64,000 nt of DNA from Pedobacter sp. SYP-B3415 (GTDB lineage: Bacteria; Bacteroidota; Bacteroidia; Sphingobacteriales; Sphingobacteriaceae): NCBI RefSeq assembly GCF_004138205.1, contig NZ_RXNQ01000034.1, positions 124,001 to 188,000 on the forward strand, written 5' to 3'. Positions 55,062 to 63,790 of this stretch are shown piece by piece (the stretch's first letter is position 1; the number at the start of each line of letters is the position of its first letter). Below the pieces are notes generated by a model that searched no databases, was not told the origin of the DNA, and worked only from the letters and a program-made list of their open reading frames with translations. The translations under genes and the position numbers were made by a program.

Positions 55062-57362
55062 TCAAATCTGCCGAAGTTCGCGGGCTGCCGCTACCATCTC
55101 TGTCAGGGCATTTTGTGTTTCTTCCCAGCCCCGTGTCTTCAGTCCGCAGTCAGGGTTTACCCAAAGCTGGGCCGCCGGAATGACGGCCTGCGCTTTCCTG
55201 AGAAGCGAAACCATTTCCCGGCGTGCAGGAATTCTTGGTGAATGAATATCGTATACCCCGGGCCCGATCTCGTTCGGATAGTTGAAGTTTGCAAAAGCAT
55301 CAAGCAGCTCCATCTGCGAGCGTGAGGTTTCGATCGTAATCACATCAGCATCCATTTCGGCTATGCTATGAATAATGTCATTGAACTCAGCATAACACAT
55401 ATGTGTATGAATCTGCGTGTGGTCTGCAACTGCAGAAGCCGCTATGCGGAACGATCTCACAGCCCAGTCCAGATACAGTTTCGATTGGGCCTTTTGCAGG
55501 GGTAGCCCTTCCCTGAGTGCAGGTTCGTCTATCTGGATAACGGCGATCCCGGCTTTTTCCAGGTCAGCCACTTCATCACGGATAGCCAGTGCGATCTGCA
55601 TACATGTTTCTGATCGCGGCTGGTCATTACGAACAAAAGACCACTGCAGCATGGTAACCGGGCCGGTCAACATGCCTTTTACAAACCGGGAAGTCAGTGA
55701 CTGGGCAAAAGCTGTCCAGGCTACCGTCATTGGTTCTTTCCGTGATACGTCCCCGTAGATGACCGGTGGTTTGACACAGCGGGAGCCATAACTTTGAACC
55801 CAGCCGTTATTTGTAAAGGCAAAACCTTCCAACTGCTCACCGAAATACTCAACCATATCGTTCCGCTCAAATTCGCCGTGTACGAGCACATCAATTCCTG
55901 TTTCTTCCTGCCAGCGAATCGATTTTTCAATTTCCGCTTTAATGAGCTGCTCGTATTCTCCGCTGGATAGTTTTTCTGATTTAAGGAGGGCACGCCAGCG
56001 CCGTACTTCAGGCGTTTGCGGGAATGAGCCGATTGTCGTGGTTGGGAATGGCGGCAGTTTCAGCCGTTCTTGTTGTTTAAGGCGGCGCTGAGCAAAGGGA
56101 CTTTTGCGGCTATCAGCATTCACCGTGATATTGGCAACGCGCGCTTTCACATCTGTTTTGTGAATAAACGAAGAGTTAAGACGCGTCTGAGCTGCCTGCC
56201 TGTTTGTTTCCAGCCTTGTCAGAGTCGTTTTATCGGCTTCGCCGGATAACATGGCAAGGTCTGCTACCTCTGAAAGTTTCTGTTTTGCAAAGGCCATCCA
56301 GGGCTTTAAATCTGAAGGGAGATTGCCATTTTCAGGTTCATGATCCAGATCGCATGGCGTATGCAGCAGGGAACATGATGGCGCAATCCATACTTTTTCG
56401 CTGCCGCGCGCCTTAACTGCTTTATCTATCAGTTGGAGCGACTTGTCATATTCATTCTTCCAAATGTTTCTCCCGTCAACAAGGCCCATAGACAGGATTT
56501 TCTCTGCCGGAAGATTCTCAATCACTTCTTCCAGCTGCTCCGGTGCGCGAACCAGATCAATGTGAAGCACCTCAACAGGCAGCCGACAGGCCAGGCTGGT
56601 ATTTGTTCCCAGCGATTCGAAATATGTAGCCAGGATGATGCTGGCTTTAGGCGCCGCCCGCCGAAGCCGTTCATATGCATATTCAAACGCCTCGCATGTT
56701 TCGGCATCCAGGTCAGTGCATAAAAATGGCTCATCAAATTGTATCCATTCTGCTCCAAGGGCTATCAATCTGAAAAGCACTTGCTCGTAAACCGGGAGCA
56801 GGTTTTTCAGAAGCTCCAGCCTGGAAAAGCCGGGTTCCTTCTCCTTACCAAGCAGCAGGTAAGAAACCGGACCGATCAGTACCGGTTTGGTGATGATCCC
56901 CAATTCCCGGGCTTCATAAAACTCATCGATCACCTTGGTAGAAAACAGGCTGAACTGCTGGTCTCTGGTAAATTCAGGAACGATGTAATGGTAGTTTGTA
57001 TCGAACCATTTTGTCATTTCCATAGCACCAAGGTCAAGGCCGTCTTTCTGATAACCCCTGGCCATGGCAAAATAAAGATCAATTTCGGCCTTGTCATTGT
57101 TCAGCAAAACGGTATTGTAACGTTGTGGAATGGCGCCAAGCATAAAGGAATGGTCCAAAACCTGGTCATAGCATGAAAAATCATTTGAAGGGATCAGCGC
57201 TATGCCGGCTTCTTTCTGAAGCATCCAGTTTTCCTGGCGAATGTCTCTTCCAACCTGAAGAACATCCTTGTGTCCGGCCTTTCCTGACCAGTACTGTTCG
57301 CAAACTTTTTTAAGTTCCCGATGGCTACCTATTCGCGGATAGCCGAGGTTGTGTGTTCGCAT
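55062..57362 (-). CDS. metE: Cobalamin-independent methionine synthase MetE
   Basis: 766 residues. N-terminal pteroyl-glutamate-binding region (NLGYPRIGSHRELKK) and C-terminal catalytic half with TTTIGSFPQTPEVRRWR, LVHGEFERNDMVEYFGEQL, MLTGPVTMLQWSF, IQIDEPALREGLPL, HTHMCYAEFNDI (zinc-ligand His and Cys), and WVNPDCGLKTRGW (third zinc Cys). Transfers methyl from 5-methyl-THF-Glu3 to homocysteine without B12. The cobalamin riboswitch upstream should repress it when B12 is present, presumably because a B12-dependent MetH takes over. Confidence 0.97.
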   Translation of the reverse strand: MRTHNLGYPRIGSHRELKKVCEQYWSGKAGHKDVLQVGRDIRQENWMLQKEAGIALIPSNDFSCYDQVLDHSFMLGAIPQRYNTVLLNNDKAEIDLYFAMARGYQKDGLDLGAMEMTKWFDTNYHYIVPEFTRDQQFSLFSTKVIDEFYEARELGIITKPVLIGPVSYLLLGKEKEPGFSRLELLKNLLPVYEQVLFRLIALGAEWIQFDEPFLCTDLDAETCEAFEYAYERLRRAAPKASIILATYFESLGTNTSLACRLPVEVLHIDLVRAPEQLEEVIENLPAEKILSMGLVDGRNIWKNEYDKSLQLIDKAVKARGSEKVWIAPSCSLLHTPCDLDHEPENGNLPSDLKPWMAFAKQKLSEVADLAMLSGEADKTTLTRLETNRQAAQTRLNSSFIHKTDVKARVANITVNADSRKSPFAQRRLKQQERLKLPPFPTTTIGSFPQTPEVRRWRALLKSEKLSSGEYEQLIKAEIEKSIRWQEETGIDVLVHGEFERNDMVEYFGEQLEGFAFTNNGWVQSYGSRCVKPPVIYGDVSRKEPMTVAWTAFAQSLTSRFVKGMLTGPVTMLQWSFVRNDQPRSETCMQIALAIRDEVADLEKAGIAVIQIDEPALREGLPLQKAQSKLYLDWAVRSFRIAASAVADHTQIHTHMCYAEFNDIIHSIAEMDADVITIETSRSQMELLDAFANFNYPNEIGPGVYDIHSPRIPARREMVSLLRKAQAVIPAAQLWVNPDCGLKTRGWEETQNALTEMVAAARELRQI

Positions 57363-57535
57363 TGTCTTTTAACATTTAAATAAAACATGGTTAAAAGTTC
57401 TCAGCGTATTCATTGCTTAAGCGAAAAAAGGCACAGGAAGTCCTTACCCCTCATAGAACCGGGGCTACTTTTCAAAAGAAAAGGAAGAGGATCAGACCTG
57501 ACAGCTTGCTTCAAATCGCGAAAGCACAGTCAATT

Positions 57536-57705
57536 CGGTATAGGCAGGTCTCCTGACTTGTAATATTTTTACCGCCCTTCCCATCCGCCGGAGGCGAACA
57601 GTGGGCAACATGGGTAAAAACTTGTTGTATTACTTACAGTTGCGCGACAGCTCGTGATTTGCACACGATTCCCTATTAATCTACAGCTAAGTAAAACCTC
57701 TACCG
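57536..57705 (-). ncRNA. Cobalamin (B12) riboswitch
   Basis: The minus strand carries the family pattern: AATAGGGAATCGTGTGCAAA, GAGCTGTCGCGCAACTGTAAG, CCCACTG and the B12 box AAGTCAGGAGACCTGCC. Closing stem P1 pairs CGGTAGAGG (57705-57697) with CCTATACCG (57544-57536), with one mismatch. Downstream to the metE start (57363-57535) I do not see a clear terminator, so the read-out mechanism is open. Confidence 0.95.
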
Positions 57706-57739
57706 GTTTGATGCGAATAAGAAAAGAACTACATCGCAG

Positions 57740-57768
57740 CAAATGTAGGTAATTCCGGTATCAATCAA
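57740..57768 (-). promoter_or_regulatory. Promoter of the riboswitch-metE transcript
   Basis: TTG (57768-57766), 18 nt, TACATTTG (57747-57740): exact -7 box and correct spacing. It starts inside the 3' end of the small membrane-protein gene. Confidence 0.65.
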
Positions 57769-57985
57769 GAACGCTCAACGTTCGGCGAGCCGGCTGGCCG
57801 CGGCGTATCCGGAACAGGAAATAATAAAAGATGAATGATCCGGCAACCGGAAGCATACAGATCAGATAGGCCATACTTGTCTTATCCCGCTTGTTAAGCA
57901 GCGGTGTGCGGTAAACGTCGTACAAGGATCTGAAAAACAAAAATATTCCAGATAAGAAAGAAAAGATTACAATGAAGTCCAGCAT
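57761..57985 (-). CDS. Small two-helix membrane protein (PLDc_N-like)
   Basis: 74 residues from ATG 57985; a longer frame to 58063 adds no clear signal. Two hydrophobic segments (FIVIFSFLSGIFLFF; YLICMLPVAGSFIFYYFLF) and a basic tail (RIRRGQPARR). The second segment resembles the cardiolipin-synthase N-terminal (PLDc_N) type. Function unknown. Divergent from the M14 gene. Confidence 0.5.
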   Translation of the reverse strand: MLDFIVIFSFLSGIFLFFRSLYDVYRTPLLNKRDKTSMAYLICMLPVAGSFIFYYFLFRIRRGQPARRTLSVLD

Positions 57986-58069
57986 ACTGCAATTTAATAA
58001 AATCTTTCGAGATAACATATCAGGGTTGTAACAAATTTCAGACAGCGCCTGCTGCATGCCCAAACCATA

Positions 58070-58077
58070 TATATTTG
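58070..58077 (+). promoter_or_regulatory. Candidate -7 box for the M14 peptidase gene
   Basis: TATATTTG, exact TAnnTTTG match, 21 nt before ATG 58099. Confidence 0.4.
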
Positions 58078-58098
58078 GCAGTACCTAAACTGTTATTT

Positions 58099-60765
58099 AT
58101 GAAATTGCGGAAATTACTTCCCTTTGTATTTGCGATCACCTGTTTTGCCAATTCTGTCCACGCGCAGGTACCAAGCCCAAAAGCGCATTTCGGCTTTGAC
58201 ATTGGTGATGATTATCAGCTGGCCAATTACACGCAAACCGAAGCGTACTTTAAAAAACTTGCTGCGACATCAAACCGTGTAAAATTGGTTTCGATAGGAA
58301 AAACAGAGGAAGGGCGTGAACAATACATGCTCATTATTACTTCGCCCCAAAATCTGGAAAACCTGGACCGCTATAAAAAGACATCCCAGGAACTGGCCCG
58401 TGCCAGGATAAACGAAGAAGAGGCAAAGAGGCTGACTGCGGCAGGCAAGGCGATTGTATGGATTGACGGTGGCCTCCATGCAAATGAGACGGTAGGCATC
58501 CATCAGCTCATACAGACGGCCTGGCAATTGAGCAGCCGCGAAGATGCCGAAACGAAGGCCATTCTGGATAATGTAGTTGTGCTCATGACCCATGCCAATC
58601 CCGATGGGCAAGAACTTATCAGCAACTGGTATATGCGGCAGGCAGATCCTGAAAAACGCAGTCTTTCCGGTGTACCCCGCTTGTACCAGAAATATGTTGG
58701 CCACGACAATAACCGCGACTTCTTTATGTTAAACATGAAGGAAACCAGGAATATTGGCCGTCAGTTGTTTATAGAATGGCTGCCACAGATCATGTATAAC
58801 CATCACCAGGCCGGTCCGGCGGGAACGGTTGTTGCCGGCCCGCCTTACCGGGACCCGTTTAACTATGTATTTGATCCTGTTCTGCTGACCAGCCTGGATG
58901 CGGTAGGCGCAGCCATGCACAACCGCATGAATGCCGAGGCTAAGCCAGGCTACACCCAACGTAACGGATCCGTCTTTTCTACCTGGTACAATGGCGGTCT
59001 GAGAACGACAACCTACTTTCACAATATGATCGGACTGCTAACAGAAATAGTCGGCAGCCCCACGCCTTCAAACATTCCGCTTGTGCCGTCGAGGCTGCTC
59101 CCAAACAGCGACTCGCCAAATCCGGTCAGCCCGCGCAAATGGTTTTTTCGCAATTCAATTGATTACTCCGTGTCTCTGAATTATGCCGTATTAGGGTATG
59201 CACAGCGGTATCGCGATGAGCTACTTATGAATATGTATCGAATGGGTAAGAATTCGATTGAACGGGGAAGCCGCGATAACTGGTCGTTTTCTCCAAAGAA
59301 AATCGAGGCTATCCAGACTGCAATTAAAGCAGGCGCCGGCGGATCAGCCCTCCTGACCCGCAGCCCGGATAAGAAGTTCTACGACACAGTTATGACCGCG
59401 CCATCCAACCGCGACGCGCGTGGGTATGTGCTGAGTGCAGATCAGCCCGATTTTAATACCGCCATCAAATTCCTGAATGCGCTGATCCGCACCGGGATCG
59501 AAGTACAAAAAGCTTCTGCCCCGTTCGTTGTGGCCGGAAAAAAATATCCCGCAGGCAGTTTTATTGTCAAGACAGACCAGGCTTTCAGACCGCATGTGCT
59601 CGACATGTTTGAACCGCAGGATCATCCAAATGATTTCAAATATCCTGGAGGCCCGCCCGTTGCGCCCTACGATGCCGCCGGATGGACGCTTGCCTACCTC
59701 ATGAACGTGAAGTTTGACCGCTATCCGGAAGGCTTCAATGGCCCGTTTGTCAAATTGCCTGCCGGTGAACTGATTACGCCGGTAAACAAGCCTGCGCAAG
59801 CCAAAACCATAATGCTCAGCGCAAAGCAAAATGACTCCTATCGCGCCGTTAACGATCTGCTTCAGGCAGGATCAGCGGTGATGCGTGACGATGCAGGAAA
59901 CTTTTATGTGAACGTAACCGCGGCGGGCAAGGGGGTACTGCGGGAGGCTAATGTGGCAACGGCGCCTGCAAGGATTCCCGCACGTTCCAAACAGATAAAA
60001 GCTGCCCGGATCGGGCTTTGGGACACATACGGAGGTTCTATGGCTTCGGGTTGGGTACGCTGGCTGATGGAACAGTTCCATTACAAGGCAACAGTTATCT
60101 ATCCGCAGGATATTGACGCGGGTAACCTGAATAGCAAATTTGATGTGATCGTTTTTGTAGGCGGAGCAATTCCCTCGCTGCAGCAACCGGCAAACCGGGC
60201 AACCGGTCCGGAACCAGCAGATGTTCCGGAAGAATTCAGGCATACCATCGGCCGAATCTCTGCAGAGAAGTCGATTCCTCAGCTGAAAACTTTTGCGGAG
60301 GCTGGCGGTAAGATAGTGACCATTGGAAGCAGCACAAACCTTGCTTACCATCTGGGCCTGCCAGTTAAAAGTGCCGTAACTGAGCTGGTGGACGGCCGTG
60401 AACGTAAACTTCCCGGCGAAAAATACTATGTTCCCGGAAGCGTGCTGCAGGCAGTTGTTGATTTGTCAGGAAATGCAACATACGGTATGGACAGGCAGAC
60501 CGATGTTTATTTTGATGACAGCCCGGTTTTTAAAAGAGATACGGCGGCTAAGACTGCCTATACCATTAAACCCCTGATGTGGTTTGGATCTGCTACACCA
60601 CTGCGCAGCGGATGGGCCTGGGGACAATCCTATCTGAATGGAAGCATCGCGGCGTTCGAAAGTAACTACGGCCGCGGAAAATTTCTTGCTTTCGGCCCAG
60701 AGATCACGTTCAGGGCGCAAACGCATGGTACCTTCAAACTGCTTTTTAATCAGCTGTATCAGTAA
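58099..60765 (+). CDS. Exported M14-family zinc carboxypeptidase
   Basis: 888 residues from ATG 58099, with a signal peptide ending at VHAQ; a TTG at 58075 falls inside the probable promoter. The metal motif H-x-x-E is GLHANETVG (His127, Glu130). MYNHHQAG and TEIVGSPTPSNI are further conserved parts. The C-terminal ~350 residues include a ThuA/glutamine-amidotransferase-like segment (GLWDTYGGSMASGWVRWL; DVIVFVGGAIP). This long form is frequent in Bacteroidota and may act on peptidoglycan or secreted peptides; the substrate is not known. Confidence 0.88.
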   Translation: MKLRKLLPFVFAITCFANSVHAQVPSPKAHFGFDIGDDYQLANYTQTEAYFKKLAATSNRVKLVSIGKTEEGREQYMLIITSPQNLENLDRYKKTSQELARARINEEEAKRLTAAGKAIVWIDGGLHANETVGIHQLIQTAWQLSSREDAETKAILDNVVVLMTHANPDGQELISNWYMRQADPEKRSLSGVPRLYQKYVGHDNNRDFFMLNMKETRNIGRQLFIEWLPQIMYNHHQAGPAGTVVAGPPYRDPFNYVFDPVLLTSLDAVGAAMHNRMNAEAKPGYTQRNGSVFSTWYNGGLRTTTYFHNMIGLLTEIVGSPTPSNIPLVPSRLLPNSDSPNPVSPRKWFFRNSIDYSVSLNYAVLGYAQRYRDELLMNMYRMGKNSIERGSRDNWSFSPKKIEAIQTAIKAGAGGSALLTRSPDKKFYDTVMTAPSNRDARGYVLSADQPDFNTAIKFLNALIRTGIEVQKASAPFVVAGKKYPAGSFIVKTDQAFRPHVLDMFEPQDHPNDFKYPGGPPVAPYDAAGWTLAYLMNVKFDRYPEGFNGPFVKLPAGELITPVNKPAQAKTIMLSAKQNDSYRAVNDLLQAGSAVMRDDAGNFYVNVTAAGKGVLREANVATAPARIPARSKQIKAARIGLWDTYGGSMASGWVRWLMEQFHYKATVIYPQDIDAGNLNSKFDVIVFVGGAIPSLQQPANRATGPEPADVPEEFRHTIGRISAEKSIPQLKTFAEAGGKIVTIGSSTNLAYHLGLPVKSAVTELVDGRERKLPGEKYYVPGSVLQAVVDLSGNATYGMDRQTDVYFDDSPVFKRDTAAKTAYTIKPLMWFGSATPLRSGWAWGQSYLNGSIAAFESNYGRGKFLAFGPEITFRAQTHGTFKLLFNQLYQ

Positions 60766-60808
60766 GAGGGGGCAGGCGTTCCAATCCTGACTATATAGGC
60801 AAAAAAAA

Positions 60809-60840
60809 AAGCGGCGGCCATTCATGAATGGCCGCCGCTT
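60809..60840. terminator. Perfect 32-bp palindromic bidirectional terminator
   Basis: AAGCGGCGGCCATTCA pairs with TGAATGGCCGCCGCTT with no mismatch. A-runs before and T-runs after allow it to stop both the M14 gene and the convergent CsgG-like gene. Confidence 0.92.
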
Positions 60841-60857
60841 CGTATTTTTTTCAGTCG

Positions 60858-61505
60858 TTAATACTTATGATAAGGGAAATTCCTTGTTACCTTTCGCATC
60901 ATGCGTTCGATCAGATCGTCTGTAGATGCCATAATGTTATCATCCATTGTTTTAAAAAAGCGCCACAACAGGTCACCGGATTTTCCGTCGTTCAGCGTCA
61001 GGGTCAATGTGCCTGAACCGGTTTTTCCACCAAGACCGCCAAATAAGACCGCAGATGCAATAGCTCCGGCTTCAGTTTTGGTTTGCTCGGTATCAAAGGT
61101 TCCGCCAATAACCGCATCCACACCAAGTATTTTTGCAAGTTCGTCTTTTGTCGTTTCATCGAGTTTGTCGAGCACTCCGGCTTTCTTGAGCAGAATATTC
61201 GTTTTTTCAATGTCCTGAAATTCTACGGTGTAATCTGATGCCCGGCGAAGAAAAAAGGTATACATGCCTGACTGTATTGCTTTTGACATGGTACGCTCCT
61301 GCTCTTTGTTTGCAGCCGCGTCAAAATTCTTAGGCATTTTCCGGTAAGTGATTTTCGCTACGAAGGGCACAATAGCCACTACCTTATGACCGGCTTTTTC
61401 TTCTGCAAGCTTCGGACTTGTAAAGATCTGTTTTGAACCCTCAAATTGTGCGTAGGCCGTTGCCGTCATCATCAGCGAGAGCATAATTAAGATAAGTTTC
61501 TTCAT
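60858..61505 (-). CDS. Exported CsgG/GNA1162-like protein
   Basis: 215 residues with a signal peptide (AYAQ). The middle has HKVVAIVPFVAKITYRKMP, then ILGVDAVIGGTFDTEQT and LTLNDGKSGDLLWRFFKTMDD, a pattern seen in CsgG- and LpoB-related periplasmic proteins. It lacks a lipobox, so it would be soluble. Function unknown; outer-membrane complex role is a guess. Confidence 0.6.
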   Translation of the reverse strand: MKKLILIMLSLMMTATAYAQFEGSKQIFTSPKLAEEKAGHKVVAIVPFVAKITYRKMPKNFDAAANKEQERTMSKAIQSGMYTFFLRRASDYTVEFQDIEKTNILLKKAGVLDKLDETTKDELAKILGVDAVIGGTFDTEQTKTEAGAIASAVLFGGLGGKTGSGTLTLTLNDGKSGDLLWRFFKTMDDNIMASTDDLIERMMRKVTRNFPYHKY

Positions 61506-61613
61506 AATGTTGGTTTGATAATTTTTCCAAATATAACTTAAAAGAATAATTTCTTAACCGGTGAAGCCGGCAAAAGCTGACAGGGAGATTACCCGCATCA
61601 GGGATCAAGCCGG

Positions 61614-61621
61614 TAACTTTG
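61614..61621 (+). promoter_or_regulatory. Candidate -7 box for the DsbA-family gene
   Basis: TAACTTTG, exact TAnnTTTG match, 12 nt before ATG 61634, so the leader would be very short. Confidence 0.35.
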
Positions 61622-61633
61622 GTAAAAAAAGTG

Positions 61634-62350
61634 ATGAAAGTAGAAATATGGTCGGACGTAATGTGTCCGTTTTGTTATATCGGAAAGCGCCATTTCGAAG
61701 CTGCGCTCCAAGCGCTTCCGTTCGCTGCAGAGCTTGAAGTGGAATGGAAAAGCTTTCAGCTAAATCCAGATTACCATAATCCTGATAAACAGGACGTCTA
61801 TGCTTACCTTGCCGAGAATAAAGGTATCTCGCGCGCCCAAGCTAAGCAAATGACGGCTCAGGTAAGGGAAATGGGAAGCGCAGCAGGTTTAGATCTCGAT
61901 TTTGATACGAATATTCCTGCCAATACATTTGATGCGCACCGACTGATTCACCTGGCCGCCAGGCAGGGACTTCAGGACGCTGCAGAAGAGACCTTGTTTG
62001 CGGCACATTTTAACGGACAGCAGGATGTAGCCGATCACGAGACACTGGTACATATTGCAGAAAAGATCGGCCTTGATGCTGCCACGACACGGAATATGCT
62101 TGACAGCGACCAGTTTTCAGCCGATGTGCAGCGCGACGTTTATGAAGCACAAAGCCTGGGCATCCGGGGAGTGCCTTATTTCGTGATGGATCGCAAGTAT
62201 GGGCTCTCAGGCGCGCAGCCGGTCGCCGCCTTTACTGTGGCCATCCGGCAAAGTTTTGCTGACTGGAAATCACGGCAGCCCAAATCAGCCTTACAAAGTC
62301 TTGGTAGTAAAGATGGCCTATCCTGCGATGAAAATGGGTGTACAATTTAA
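61634..62350 (+). CDS. DsbA-family oxidoreductase (FrnE-like)
   Basis: 238 residues from ATG 61634. EIWSDVMCPFCYIGK carries the CPFC dithiol (Cys11, Cys14) of the thioredoxin fold, followed by the helical insert and GIRGVPYFVMDRKYGLSGAQP with the cis-Pro. No signal peptide, so it is cytoplasmic like other FrnE proteins. Two more cysteines end the chain (CDENGC). The 3' end overlaps the convergent DUF3820 gene by 4 bases. Confidence 0.92.
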   Translation: MKVEIWSDVMCPFCYIGKRHFEAALQALPFAAELEVEWKSFQLNPDYHNPDKQDVYAYLAENKGISRAQAKQMTAQVREMGSAAGLDLDFDTNIPANTFDAHRLIHLAARQGLQDAAEETLFAAHFNGQQDVADHETLVHIAEKIGLDAATTRNMLDSDQFSADVQRDVYEAQSLGIRGVPYFVMDRKYGLSGAQPVAAFTVAIRQSFADWKSRQPKSALQSLGSKDGLSCDENGCTI

Positions 62351-62568
62351 CGAGATGACCCTTTTAATGGCGTAAGAAGGTATTCCAGGCCATTCAGTTT
62401 TATCTCATACATCGTTTGCAGCAGCATGCCTAACCTTCCCGGAGGGAAACCTTTGCTGCTGAACCAGACGAGGTATGACTCGGGCAGGTTGCACAAGAGG
62501 GTATCTTTATATTTGCCAAATGGCATTCGCATCCTGACGAGGTCAGTCAGAAGAGTCGTGTCGAACAT
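62347..62568 (-). CDS. DUF3820 family protein
   Basis: 73 residues. MPFGKYKDTLLCNLPESYLVWFSSKGFPPGRLG and YEIKLNGLEYLL fit DUF3820, a small family without a known activity. It starts 1 base after the stop of the ATPase gene, so the two are translated together. Confidence 0.85.
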   Translation of the reverse strand: MFDTTLLTDLVRMRMPFGKYKDTLLCNLPESYLVWFSSKGFPPGRLGMLLQTMYEIKLNGLEYLLTPLKGSSR

Positions 62569-62569
62569 G

Positions 62570-63694
62570 TTACTGGATAAATTCTAGGTAGTTGTCTTTA
62601 TTGATAACAAGAAACGGAACTTGTGGGTAATTTTTTGCAAAAAACACAGGTTTCTTTTTCTGCTTATCGCCCCATTTGAAGTCTGCAGCGAGCAGAACAG
62701 CGTTCTGTTTTTCGATCAGGTCGATCTCCTGCTGATCATAAGTGCGCCAGAAAAATATTTCAGCTTTTTTAAGCTCGTAGCTGTTTTTCTTGATTCGCTC
62801 TGCAAAACAATAATTTTCCCAGAGCGCACCCATATCGTTCCTGACAGCAGGTAGTCTGAAATCGTTTATAATCGCATTCCGGATTCCATTATCATAAAAG
62901 TACCACTTGGATGATTTTGTTACTTCTTTTCGCAGGTTATTACTAAAGCCGCCCACCCGGTAAATAATAAAGACCTTTGCCAGCAGATCAAGGTAACGCT
63001 CAACGGTGTTTTTGCTTAAGCCGAGCTGTCGCGACAACTCATCAGCAGAAACCTCAGCACCAAGCTGAAAAGCGAGCAACCTGAGCAGGTCAAATAACTT
63101 CGAGCTGTTTTTTACCTGTTCATAAATCAAGATATCCTTCAGCAGATAAGATCTGACAAGTTCAATCAGATAATTTTCTTTTTCGGCCAGAGTGCTGAGG
63201 TTAAATAATTCGGGATATGAGCCGTAGATCAGGCGTTCATCCAGGCTTTGCACTGTACGCAGCAAGCTCTCGCCGGCTAATTCAAGTTGCGCAATCGGAT
63301 AAAGATGAAAAGTCATGTTCCTGCCCGTAAGCGGCTCTCCCGCTTTGTTCATCAGATCAAAGGCTGAGGAACCTGTAGCAATAATGGTAAGGTCTTTAAA
63401 CGAATCGATAAATAACTTGAGGACCTGGCCTATCTCTGGGACGGCCTGAGCCTCATCGACGATAAGCAGCCTGATTTGTCCAAGAATCCGGGAATAATTT
63501 GCTGCCGAACGATTTGTTAGCAAAACCTGAGCCTCTTGATCTTCGCCGTTCAACAAGAGATAGGGAACTTTAGCCAGCGCCGCGATTTGTTCAATGAGAA
63601 TGGTTTTACCAACTCTGCGTGTACCGAAAAGCAACAGGACTTTGTTTTTGCCTATTTGTTTCAAAATAACCTCCTGCAACCTGCGAACAATCAT
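62570..63694 (-). CDS. AAA_14/DUF4143 ATPase
   Basis: 374 residues from ATG 63694. Walker A FGTRRVGKT (~23-31), Walker B LLIVDEAQ, an arginine/ATP-sensor region ATGSSAF, then a winged-helix-like segment (DELSRQLGLSKNTVERYLDLL) and the DUF4143 nuclease-like end with EIFFWRTYDQQEIDLI and ADFKWG. This family is widespread, variable between strains and of unknown purpose. A perfect 46-bp palindrome lies 28 bases upstream. The -7-like TATCTTTG box (63705-63698) ends only 3 bases before the ATG, so transcription may start at the codon. Confidence 0.9.
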   Translation of the reverse strand: MIVRRLQEVILKQIGKNKVLLLFGTRRVGKTILIEQIAALAKVPYLLLNGEDQEAQVLLTNRSAANYSRILGQIRLLIVDEAQAVPEIGQVLKLFIDSFKDLTIIATGSSAFDLMNKAGEPLTGRNMTFHLYPIAQLELAGESLLRTVQSLDERLIYGSYPELFNLSTLAEKENYLIELVRSYLLKDILIYEQVKNSSKLFDLLRLLAFQLGAEVSADELSRQLGLSKNTVERYLDLLAKVFIIYRVGGFSNNLRKEVTKSSKWYFYDNGIRNAIINDFRLPAVRNDMGALWENYCFAERIKKNSYELKKAEIFFWRTYDQQEIDLIEKQNAVLLAADFKWGDKQKKKPVFFAKNYPQVPFLVINKDNYLEFIQ

Positions 63695-63722
63695 GCACAA
63701 AGATACAAAAAACATTAATTGA

Positions 63723-63768
63723 GTCAGTCAACTGACTGAATTTAGCTAAATTCAGTCAGTTGACTGAC
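63723..63768. promoter_or_regulatory. Perfect 46-bp palindrome between mfd and the ATPase gene
   Basis: Two 23-bp arms with no spacer and no mismatch, centred at 63745/63746 (TTTAG|CTAAA). Each arm contains GTCAGTCAACTGACTG. The -33-like TTG falls inside it on the minus strand. A T-rich stretch follows on the minus strand. Confidence 0.95.
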
Positions 63769-63790
63769 GGTATTTTGATTTTAGTGCGGA

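Noticed and set aside
57363..57535. Rho-independent terminator between the riboswitch and metE
   Set aside because: There is a T-run near 57422-57430 on the minus strand but only 4-bp stems precede it; not enough to call.
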